NCBI GenBank assembly: GCA_046290215.1
Contig: JBKAGC010000009.1
Coordinates: 1-36,393, forward strand
Length of the DNA stretch: 36,393 nt
From: JAHRVQ01 sp046290215
GTDB taxonomy: Bacteria; Pseudomonadota; Gammaproteobacteria; Pseudomonadales; Azotimanducaceae
Direction: 5' to 3'
The number at the start of each line of letters is the position of its first letter. Position 1 is the stretch's first letter. This document shows positions 7,709-14,763 of this stretch, in pieces. The translations under genes and the position numbers were made by a program. Under the pieces are notes generated by a model. It had not been told where the DNA came from, did not search any database, and saw only the letters and a program-made list of their open reading frames with translations.

Positions 7709-7743
7709 GAGGCGAATGGCGAAAATATTGCGTTTTTTGCCTC
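7709..7743 (+). terminator. Degenerate terminator 5 at the array end
   Basis: GAGGC (7709-7713) can still pair with GCCTC (7739-7743), and GGCGAAT and a T6 run remain, but the inner stem no longer pairs. It is probably a decayed copy that marks the end of the array. Confidence 0.4.
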
Positions 7744-7802
7744 AGACTTCCCTCAAATCGAACTGCCAAACCTGTCTATACTTAATCTGTCACTAGCCAG
7801 GG

Positions 7803-10295
7803 TTGAGCCCTTTGAACTCACTGACGAAGCTAATCAACCTGTGGTTGTGCCTCTTATTGCCAATTGCAGCTCAATCTTCGCAGCAACCGCATCGAGTGAT
7901 GCTGGTGCATGGCGTCTGGGTGACGGGGCCCTGGAATAATCAGCTCAGATCCAGCCTGGTTGATCAACTATCCACCCATCGCGATACGCCAATCGAGCTC
8001 ACAGAGCACCATATTGGCTTCGATAGCCGCACCACGCCGAACATCATTGCCCATCACAAACGCCACATTGAAGTCATGATGGAGAATCGAGACTACGAAT
8101 TTCTTGTATGTGCACTTGCTGCCGCTTGTGAGTTTGCGGAAGGTCTTGAGCTACCGGGTGTCAAAATCATTATGCTTGCACCCAGCCCAGAGACTGTGTC
8201 CAAGGTGGCGAACCAACCGGATGTCATCATCGTCCAGTCAGCCGCGAGCATTGCTGCGCGCAAGACCATGGAGCATATTCGGCAACTCCGGCCGAACACC
8301 CACCTCCACGTCCTTGCAGGTAACGGACCCACTGACCGCTACTACCAACGCCTGGTTGAGAAAGAAATTAGCACCCTGGAACCCAAATTTCCTTACACGA
8401 TACATGCTGCATCAGCAGCGGATTCTCTTATCAAGGTTGCTGCTGGTTTGAACAACATAACCGATACCGCCCTATTGGCCTCAGCACAGGGATATGGCAC
8501 CGATGAGATTCAAGCTTTCCCGGTTGGCGCCCTGGAGGCACTTGGTGAAAGTAGCAGCGTACCTATTTTTGTCTTTTGGGGCGCTGCGATCAGCACAGGT
8601 AACGTCGTTGGCGGTCATGTCACGGCCGCGGCTAACTACGGCCAACAAATCAGCGAACTGATATATCGTCTAATAGACGGCGAGGCCATCGAGCCGGTCA
8701 TTATGGGCAAGACAGAAAGCATCTATCATGCACCAGTGGCAAGTCGTTGGAACCTGAATGTAAACAGTCTCCCTGGCCCTATTACATTCTGGGATAAACC
8801 CGTGCCAATCTGGGTGTCCAATCCCGGTCTGGTAATCGCAGCGCTAATCGCCACGGTCACCATGGCACTAGCCATCGTATTGCTGATCATTTTTCTTCAC
8901 ACATCTCGAAAGACTTCTGCGCAACTAGAAGAACGGGAACGAAGGGCTATCGAGAACGAAGCGCGCTATCGGACCCTCGCCGAAAACAGCCAGGATGTGA
9001 TTTGGACATTAGACCCGGTTGCGCAAAAGTTCACTTACATTAATCCAGCCATCAAACCACTCACCGGTTATTCTCCTGAGGAGTTTTTGGCGCAACCACT
9101 GCAGACCGTTTTGACAACGGAGTCATTAGAAAAACTATTTATGATGATCATGGGAGATGAAACCTCTGCAGTAATCCGACTTGATCATCTCCACAAGAAC
9201 GGCCAACTGTCGCATTTCGAACATGCCATTAGGATTCTGAAAACCTCTGGCAGCCGCGATGAAGTCATTGGAGTTGCCAGGGACATTACCGCAAGACTAC
9301 ATGAACAGGCGCAAAGCCGAGCCGTTGAGCAACAAGCGCAACAACGGCAAAAAATGGAAGCACTGGGTACGCTTGCAGCGGGCATAGCCCATGACTTCAA
9401 CAATGTTCTAGGGGTAGTCGTAGGCCTAAATGAACTTACCAAACTTGAGGTCCAGGGCAATCAAAAGGCCGAGGCTCTGGTTAGCCAACAATCAGAGGCC
9501 GCTGCACGCGCCCAGCGATTAGTAAGACGAATACTGACTTTTACGCGTCGTACGGCAGAGCGCTTTACCGATATCCCTATGCAACCACTGGTTGCAAAAT
9601 GTGTCGAGCATACGCAAACCCTGGTGCCAGAGAATGTAAAGCTTTCAGCTCAATATGAATCTACGCTTTTCGTAAACGGTGACGCCGGGAAAATCGAACA
9701 GGCGGTACTCAATTTACTCACCAATGCAATTGAGGCGCTAGGAAGCAACCCCGGAGAGGTCTCTGTGGCGCTGTACGCGGAGCAACCAACTACTACTCAA
9801 CACATGACGGTGGGTGACGTGACGCCTGGTGAATATGTTGTGTTAGAGGTTAGGGATACCGGCAGCGGAATGTCGGCAGAAGAAATTGACCGGGGCTTTG
9901 AGCCGTTTTTTACTAGTAAGTCCCTCGGCAGCGGAATTGGTCTGGCGATCGTCCACGGCGTCGCGATGGATCATACTGGTGCGATCAAGGTCACTTCAAC
10001 GCCTGGTGTCGGCACGAGTTTTAAACTGTATCTAGCGAGTGCAACGGTTGAACCCTCTGCTACATCCTTACCCACTGAAGATACGGATTCGACAGTATCA
10101 ACTTCAGCGCAGTTGCGGGTTTTGTTAATCGACGATAACCCCGAACTGGCGGAGGTGCTAGGGCAAATGATCCGATCCCTGGGCCACCAATGCGAGCTTT
10201 GCACCGATCCCGCTGCGGCCAGGCAAACTATTGACTGTCTTGCTGATAAACTTGATCTTGTTTTAACAGATTACTCCATGCCTGATATTACCTAG
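7803..10295 (+). CDS. Hybrid sensor histidine kinase with ABC-substrate-binding-like sensor; receiver cut short
   Basis: This is an inner-membrane signalling kinase. The TTG at 7803 opens a signal peptide (INLWLCLLLPIAAQ, 11-24). Residues 30-315 resemble the ABC transporter substrate-binding type of periplasmic sensor. A transmembrane helix at about 342-366 leads to a PAS domain (385-500), then a HisKA domain with phospho-acceptor His530 (AGIAHDFNN) and an ATPase domain with N box (NLLTNAIEAL, 637-646), G1 (DTGSGM, 685-690) and F/G2 (PFFTSK; GSGIGLAIV). The receiver domain starts near 771 with the acidic pair Asp777/778 and phospho-acceptor Asp823 (DYSMPDIT), but a TAG stops the frame there; the rest of the receiver continues downstream in another frame. 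No partner regulator is adjacent. The ligand is unknown. The gene begins about 60 bases after the tRNA-Gly tail array. Confidence 0.88.
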   Translation: MSPLNSLTKLINLWLCLLLPIAAQSSQQPHRVMLVHGVWVTGPWNNQLRSSLVDQLSTHRDTPIELTEHHIGFDSRTTPNIIAHHKRHIEVMMENRDYEFLVCALAAACEFAEGLELPGVKIIMLAPSPETVSKVANQPDVIIVQSAASIAARKTMEHIRQLRPNTHLHVLAGNGPTDRYYQRLVEKEISTLEPKFPYTIHAASAADSLIKVAAGLNNITDTALLASAQGYGTDEIQAFPVGALEALGESSSVPIFVFWGAAISTGNVVGGHVTAAANYGQQISELIYRLIDGEAIEPVIMGKTESIYHAPVASRWNLNVNSLPGPITFWDKPVPIWVSNPGLVIAALIATVTMALAIVLLIIFLHTSRKTSAQLEERERRAIENEARYRTLAENSQDVIWTLDPVAQKFTYINPAIKPLTGYSPEEFLAQPLQTVLTTESLEKLFMMIMGDETSAVIRLDHLHKNGQLSHFEHAIRILKTSGSRDEVIGVARDITARLHEQAQSRAVEQQAQQRQKMEALGTLAAGIAHDFNNVLGVVVGLNELTKLEVQGNQKAEALVSQQSEAAARAQRLVRRILTFTRRTAERFTDIPMQPLVAKCVEHTQTLVPENVKLSAQYESTLFVNGDAGKIEQAVLNLLTNAIEALGSNPGEVSVALYAEQPTTTQHMTVGDVTPGEYVVLEVRDTGSGMSAEEIDRGFEPFFTSKSLGSGIGLAIVHGVAMDHTGAIKVTSTPGVGTSFKLYLASATVEPSATSLPTEDTDSTVSTSAQLRVLLIDDNPELAEVLGQMIRSLGHQCELCTDPAAARQTIDCLADKLDLVLTDYSMPDIT

Positions 10296-10477
10296 AGTTA
10301 TGGAGCGCTGTCTTCACAGCAACCTGACCTCATCCGATGATGATTAGTGGTTATGCAGAATCCGTCACCGAGGATCTGGTGATGGCAAGTGGCGGCTTTG
10401 GTGTATTGTCCAAACCAATTAATCTGAAAGGCGTGCAGACAGCCCTGAACGCCGTGGCCGAGAAACTTAAAAGTTAA
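10296..10477 (+). pseudogene. Out-of-frame remainder of the kinase receiver domain
   Basis: After the TAG at 10293-10295 the original frame still reads ALSSQQPDLI (from 10305), fitting the receiver alpha-3 region. Then a one-base loss near 10331-10336 moves coding to another frame, which reads MMISGYAESV from 10337, then GFGVLSKPINLKG (with the conserved Lys-Pro of receiver strand 5) and ends at TAA 10475-10477. The two pieces together complete a normal receiver domain, so the gene carries both a stop and a frameshift, or a sequencing fault. Confidence 0.82.
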
Positions 10478-10499
10478 GCACTGAACCGATTCCAGACAC

Positions 10500-10531
10500 A
10501 AAAGAAACCGGGCCTTGGCCCGGTTTCTTTT
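10500..10531. terminator. Bidirectional intrinsic terminator
   Basis: A perfect stem, 10500-10514 (AAAAGAAACCGGGCC) with 10517-10531, ends in TCTTTT on the plus strand and, by symmetry, in the same on the minus strand. It separates the kinase gene from the convergent membrane-protein gene and serves both. Confidence 0.92.
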
Positions 10532-10553
10532 GAGGAGGCTGATATGCCGGGCA

Positions 10554-11141
10554 TTAACGCTGGAACTGCTGCTCACTAGCCAGATTACGATCGACGCCAT
10601 CCCGGAGGTTATCCATAAGGCGTAAGATCCACGCAGGCCGACCAATGGCCAGAGCTCTAAACTTGAGCCGCTTGTGGTTTTGCATCACGGTGAGTAGCGC
10701 GCCCTTCTCGGCTGGTGCCGCATCAACAAACACCACGTGGTGGCCTTTATCAAGATCAGTTGTGAACGCCTCAAAAGCCCGGTTAGGTTCTTGAATACCG
10801 TACAAACCGCCTTCCCAGGTACAAAAACCAAACGCCACAATGGCGAGGAAAATAAACGGCGTCCATCCGGCCGCTGTGGTGGTCAGACCGAGTGCCCAGG
10901 CGCCGCCAAGCACCAGCGCTGCCAGGGTCAGGCCTGTCCCTGCGCCAATTAGACCTGAGTTTATTATGTCTCTGCGCATTAGCGAATACACAGAGTTTAG
11001 TTGCCGTTCAGCCATGCCTGCATCGTCACGACTTAAGACGTGGAACTGACTGCTGGTAATGTCTTGCTCTTTGAGTTCATGTTCAACCTGCGCTACTTCG
11101 TCCAGTGAATCCGTTACGAAATAGTGTCTAAGGGTACGCAT
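10554..11141 (-). CDS. Conserved two-helix membrane protein, function unknown
   Basis: This 195-residue protein belongs to a family found in many gammaproteobacteria with no firm function. The start was set at the ATG at 11141 because GGAG lies seven bases before it and the preceding codons add nothing conserved. A soluble alpha/beta N-terminal part (RTLRHYFVTDSLDEVAQVEHEL; QFHVLSRDDAG) resembles a ferredoxin-like fold; two membrane helices follow at about 65-90 (a Gly-rich GLIGAGTGLTLAALVLGGAW) and 95-115, then FCTWEGGLYGIQEPN and a second small domain (GHHVVFVDA). The same layout is known in stress-associated membrane proteins, but no reaction is implied. It is transcribed alone and converges on the kinase. 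Confidence 0.85.
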   Translation of the reverse strand: MRTLRHYFVTDSLDEVAQVEHELKEQDITSSQFHVLSRDDAGMAERQLNSVYSLMRRDIINSGLIGAGTGLTLAALVLGGAWALGLTTTAAGWTPFIFLAIVAFGFCTWEGGLYGIQEPNRAFEAFTTDLDKGHHVVFVDAAPAEKGALLTVMQNHKRLKFRALAIGRPAWILRLMDNLRDGVDRNLASEQQFQR

Positions 11142-11245
11142 GGAATCTCCGCATAAATTTAATGAATTCAACTATGGCTACGGCATTAGGGGGGCAATTG
11201 GATCAACGGTCATCCAATGGCGCGTCTTGAAACGTAAAATCTTGA

Positions 11246-11728
11246 ATGGACATAAAAATCGAAGAAGCCACTGCAGCCGGGTTAACCCAAATCAATTCGG
11301 TAATTGAAGCCGCGGTTAGTAGCTGGCCATTAGCAGCCCGGGTTAAGCGGCTGGCGCTGCCCAGTCTTCTGTACAAAGAGAGCGACTTTCAGTTTCATAA
11401 AGTGTTTGTCGCCACGCAGGATTCGACAGTGGCGGGTATGGCCAGCATCGATAACGGCAAGAGCCACGCACAACTCCATGCTTTGTATGTGCATCCAGAC
11501 TATCAGGGCATTGGGATTGGCAAGCGCCTTATGGAAGCTGCCTTCACTTACGCAACAGATCAGGGTTTCGACGTAGTGCTTATCAAAGCCGAGCGCGTCG
11601 CAGCGAGCTACTTCGAGCAACTAGGTCTAACAAGACTGGTGGTGTCTTGCGATGAATACCCTTATCAATTCAAGGCACATCTAAGCGAAAACTCGAAGCA
11701 GGTAAAAAGCATCACTAAAATTACTTAG
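11246..11728 (+). CDS. GNAT-family N-acetyltransferase
   Basis: This is a 160-residue acetyltransferase using acetyl-CoA. The core motif A is clear: strand 4 LHALYVHPDYQGIGIGKRLMEAA at about 84-107, split as LYVHPDYQ and the pyrophosphate loop GIGIGKRL. Motif B is FEQLGLTRL near 130. The family signature is good, but the acceptor (small molecule, antibiotic or protein) cannot be told. The ribosome binding site is weak. The gene runs convergent with the caspase-like gene and their ends overlap by eight bases, so each 3' end is antisense to the other. Confidence 0.88.
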   Translation: MDIKIEEATAAGLTQINSVIEAAVSSWPLAARVKRLALPSLLYKESDFQFHKVFVATQDSTVAGMASIDNGKSHAQLHALYVHPDYQGIGIGKRLMEAAFTYATDQGFDVVLIKAERVAASYFEQLGLTRLVVSCDEYPYQFKAHLSENSKQVKSITKIT

Positions 11729-13016
11729 CCCGCTCCACATTCACCACCAGGCTCTTGTTCACAAACATATTACATACACCGGGCAAACCGCCGCGCTTGA
11801 CCACGCGACCGGTGCCTGCCTGACACTTCTGATCGAGAACATACTCCGTGGTACCTGAGCAAGGCATGGAACGCCACTTAAACGACAAGGTCGTATCTTC
11901 CAGGGTGCCTTTACCGCGAATGTTGGTCACAGCATCCATGGCGCCGCACACAGAATAATCAATGTCGTAGGTATCGCCTTTTTGCCTGGACAAGGTAAAT
12001 GTGTCCCGACAGCTACCCTCGGCCGCATCCACCAGTGACGCATACCAAAGGCCAGATAAATCAGCACAGCTTGATTGTGGCGTCGCTTGCAACGACGCAA
12101 GGCGGCGCCTGGCAATACCGGCAAACGCACCGCCCGGGTATTGCTGCAAATAGTCCGCAAAATCCTCTGGGTTCTCGCTAGCTTCAATTGCTTGCCAAAA
12201 CATCATTTCCACATTCGCTGACTGAACCGGCGCTGGCTGCTGAATATTCACTGTCTGATTGATCGCTACGTTCACCTGCCTATTAAATATAAAGTCGCCC
12301 ACCAGAGACGATGACTCCCAGGGAATTTGTTCACCGCCAGAGGCGTCAGCCACTTCCCGGCGAACCACTTTGAACACTTCCTCAACTTTCAAGCCAGGCT
12401 GGTCCATGGCTTTAAGCAATTCCTGGGTATACAAACCATTTTCGCCAACACCATCTGAGGCCACGGAGCCCGGTGCGGTAGCGTAGGCAATTAGGGTTCC
12501 CTGGGCTGCATCGACGACCGCGAGACCGCGAGCCCCGCCTCTAAATTTTCGTTGGAAGGGGTTGTTACGACAAGCATCCAAAATGACAATACTAATCTTC
12601 GCTTCGAACTCTTCTAACTCTTCAAGAATGTCATTGAGCTCCATGGCTTCAAACCGCAGCGCTCGCTCATTTTCAGCGTTGGCATCGACTGGCAATAAAT
12701 AGTTACGACCGTTAGCCTGAATGCCATGACCGGCAAAGTACACCAGCACCGTTGAGTCACCATCAACACGCTCCATAAAATCGAGCACTGCATTTTGCAT
12801 CGTCACCAGATCGGCATCGATGGCTTCAACCACATCAAAATCAAATTGACGCAACTTCACCGCCATGGCGCGAGCATCATTGATGGGGTTCACTAGTGGC
12901 GCTTGCTCATAGGCCGCGTTACCAATCACCAGGGCAATCCTGTTGGAGGCGTTGGCGCTGCTTAGCATAAAAATACCTGGTAGCAGCAACAGGCAAAGTC
13001 TGATCAATGGCTTCAT
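11721..13016 (-). CDS. Secreted caspase-like (peptidase C14) protein
   Basis: This 431-residue protein has a signal peptide (IRLCLLLLPGIFMLSSANA, 5-23) and then a p20-type caspase domain at about 25-250. It carries the catalytic dyad: His97 in YFAGHG and Cys149 in LDACRNNPF, with IGNAAYEQAPLVNPINDA as the usual N-terminal strand of bacterial orthocaspases. Such enzymes cleave after Arg or Lys. A linker rich in Gln and Pro (about 250-265) leads to a short helical piece (FWQAIEASENPEDFADYLQQYPGG), a repeat often found after this domain, and a C-terminal cysteine-containing domain of unknown role. It would act in the periplasm. It appears monocistronic. The physiological target is unknown. Confidence 0.9.
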   Translation of the reverse strand: MKPLIRLCLLLLPGIFMLSSANASNRIALVIGNAAYEQAPLVNPINDARAMAVKLRQFDFDVVEAIDADLVTMQNAVLDFMERVDGDSTVLVYFAGHGIQANGRNYLLPVDANAENERALRFEAMELNDILEELEEFEAKISIVILDACRNNPFQRKFRGGARGLAVVDAAQGTLIAYATAPGSVASDGVGENGLYTQELLKAMDQPGLKVEEVFKVVRREVADASGGEQIPWESSSLVGDFIFNRQVNVAINQTVNIQQPAPVQSANVEMMFWQAIEASENPEDFADYLQQYPGGAFAGIARRRLASLQATPQSSCADLSGLWYASLVDAAEGSCRDTFTLSRQKGDTYDIDYSVCGAMDAVTNIRGKGTLEDTTLSFKWRSMPCSGTTEYVLDQKCQAGTGRVVKRGGLPGVCNMFVNKSLVVNVERAK

Positions 13017-13064
13017 AACATCCCTATGTGGCTAAACCCGTTGTATCAGAGGGCTCTCGACCTA

Positions 13065-14558
13065 TCAAGGCGCAACCAGCGCCTTTAGTCGGTCGCGTAC
13101 AGTGGTGAGGATTTGTAAGCGAGCAAATTTCTTGTCATTTCCTGCAACCAGCGTCCAGGGTGCCCGCTGGGTACTGGTATGAGTCACCATATCGTTAACC
13201 GCCAAACCGTAATCATCCCATTTGTCACGGTTGCGCCAGTCCTCTTCGGTAATCTTATGTTGTTTGCGCTGATCCCCTTGTCTCGCCTGAAATCGGGCCA
13301 GTTGTTCATCTTTACTTATGTGCAACCAGAATTTCATGACCTCAGCGCCGGCGTCACAAAGGTGCGACTCAAATTCGTTGATCTCGTGATAACCCCGCCG
13401 CCATTGCTCAGCCGTGGCAAGCCCTTCCACTCGCTCCACTAACACCCGGCCATACCAACTGCGATCGTACATGGTGATGTAACCTGCCCTCGGCACATGG
13501 CGCCAGAAACGCCACAAATAGTGATGGGTCAGTTCCTCATCGGTGGGCGCGGCAATGGGTATCACCCGATACAAGCGCGCATCCAGAGCACTGGTCACTC
13601 GCCGCAGCGCACTACCTTTGCCTGCCGCATCCCAACCTTCGAATACCATGACCACATTCTTTCTTTGTTCATGCATGGTCCAGGCGAGTTCGTGCACCTC
13701 TAGCTGCAAGGTTTTGAGAAGCTTCTGGTAATTTTGCTTTGTGGTGGACTGACTTAAATCAATCCGATCCAGGACTGTTTCTCCTGCACCTGTGTTTGCC
13801 AATGACTGTTGTACTTGCTGCTCCGCATCCACCGTCCCCGGGTTCGCAACCGGCTCACCGCCGAGAGCATTCTCCAGCACCGCGATAATTGTTTTACCCG
13901 TGTAGATGTCACGATACCTGGGGTCCGTTGCCTCAATAATATGCCAGGGTGCAAAGCCTGTATCGGTACTCATCAAGGCTTGTTCTGACACTGCAGAGAA
14001 CTTGTCATAAGAGGCCGCATACTCTTCAAGTACCGGAGACTTTTTCATTTCCAGGATCTTCTGGTCCGCCGCCAGTCTCTGTTGCTGCACCTCTGCGGAA
14101 AGGTGAAACCACAGCTTGATGATGATCGTGCCATCAAGGGTCAGGGTTTGTTCTAGATCTTTAATCTGCTGCAGTTGCTGGTGAAAGTCATCTTCGCTGG
14201 CTTGCTCAAAGACACGATTTACGATTGGAGTTGTATACCATGAGCCAAACATCACGCAGGATTCGCCGCGTGCCGGTAGGACCCGCCAGAATCGCCAGAA
14301 TCTCGGTCGCTCCTGCTCTTCATCAGTTGCGTCCCAAAACGCCTGAGTTTGCACATCTCTGGTATCAAACCAGCGATGCAGGCAATCCACCACCTCACCC
14401 TTACCGGCGCCTTCAACACCGGCAACAATGATGATGAGTGCACGCTGCTCCGTCCGCAATTGGCGTTGTAAGGCAAGAATCTGGTGATGCACCTCCGGTT
14501 CTTGATCCTTGTACTCCTGCTTTGACAGGGCGCGGCCTATTTCGGCAGTTTCGAACAT
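13065..14558 (-). CDS. pap: Polyphosphate:AMP phosphotransferase (tandem PPK2 domains)
   Basis: PAP transfers phosphate from polyphosphate to AMP, making ADP, in the cytosol. The 497 residues hold two PPK2 domains, the class II layout known from Acinetobacter and Pseudomonas. The N-terminal domain has Walker A GVEGAGKG (47-54) but a poor Walker B (FGSWY, 104-108). The C-terminal domain has GWDAAGKG (308-315) and the full YDRSWYGRV (364-372) and is expected to be the catalytic one, as in the studied family member. The linker at 232-265 is Gln/Gly-rich. The gene lies alone between the caspase-like gene and the divergent cysD. Confidence 0.93.
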   Translation of the reverse strand: MFETAEIGRALSKQEYKDQEPEVHHQILALQRQLRTEQRALIIIVAGVEGAGKGEVVDCLHRWFDTRDVQTQAFWDATDEEQERPRFWRFWRVLPARGESCVMFGSWYTTPIVNRVFEQASEDDFHQQLQQIKDLEQTLTLDGTIIIKLWFHLSAEVQQQRLAADQKILEMKKSPVLEEYAASYDKFSAVSEQALMSTDTGFAPWHIIEATDPRYRDIYTGKTIIAVLENALGGEPVANPGTVDAEQQVQQSLANTGAGETVLDRIDLSQSTTKQNYQKLLKTLQLEVHELAWTMHEQRKNVVMVFEGWDAAGKGSALRRVTSALDARLYRVIPIAAPTDEELTHHYLWRFWRHVPRAGYITMYDRSWYGRVLVERVEGLATAEQWRRGYHEINEFESHLCDAGAEVMKFWLHISKDEQLARFQARQGDQRKQHKITEEDWRNRDKWDDYGLAVNDMVTHTSTQRAPWTLVAGNDKKFARLQILTTVRDRLKALVAP

Positions 14559-14695
14559 GCAGTATCCAATAAGATTCCTATGGCTTGAGTATAACGAGGC
14601 ATCGCGCCACTTAAATGATCTGGGTCAGCCCGCATACCACTAATGTCTACTTTTAAACCATGTGTCGCATTACCGACATTTTCATATTTCACAAG

Positions 14696-14723
14696 TTTAT
14701 ATTTGTTTAACTCTACGTATAAT
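14696..14723 (+). promoter_or_regulatory. Candidate cysD promoter
   Basis: A perfect TATAAT lies at 14718-14723, with TTTATA (4 of 6 matches) at 14696-14701 and a 16-base spacer, in a strongly AT-rich stretch 40-70 bases before the cysD start. The AT-rich setting would suit CysB-type activation, but no CysB site was recognised. Confidence 0.45.
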
Positions 14724-14763
14724 CGAATTTATTCAATATATTTCCTTATTGCGACATTAAGCC

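Larger units (their letters stand above)
7188..7743 (+). repeat. Mosaic tandem array of tRNA-Gly 3' tails and terminator hairpins
   Basis: There is no convincing gene in this stretch. It is built from alternating cassettes: a T-loop-like GTTCGAA, a GC-rich hairpin segment, a copy of the tRNA-Gly acceptor tail ending in CCAA(TAA), and an intrinsic terminator. The tail is exact over 17 bases at 7274-7290 and recognisable at 7430-7462, 7560-7595 (both with a 16-base insert) and faintly near 7693-7706. A 54-base block (7193-7246) recurs exactly at 7464-7517, a 57-base block (7323-7379) recurs at 7624-7680 with two changes, and a 29-base block (7367-7395) recurs exactly at 7518-7546. GTTCGAA occurs seven times here besides the copy in the tRNA. 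GC content differs sharply from the neighbours. The design resembles the tyrT repeats of E. coli, where 178-bp units carry a tRNA 3' end. Confidence 0.9.

Noticed and set aside
7188..7743. CRISPR array
   Set aside because: The repeats are mosaic, of unequal length and spacing, contain terminators, and match the adjacent tRNA. No cas genes are present.
7112..7743. Integrative element attachment sites at tRNA-Gly
   Set aside because: The tail copies would suit att sites, but no integrase or cargo lies between or near them, and the terminators are copied along with the tails.
10298..10645. 115-codon minus-strand frame over the kinase end
   Set aside because: It covers the receiver remnant, the bidirectional terminator and the end of another gene; no protein feature is visible.
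14662..14756. TGTCGCA and TGCGACA inverted repeat upstream of cysD
   Set aside because: The arms are only seven bases and about 80 bases apart; this can occur by chance.
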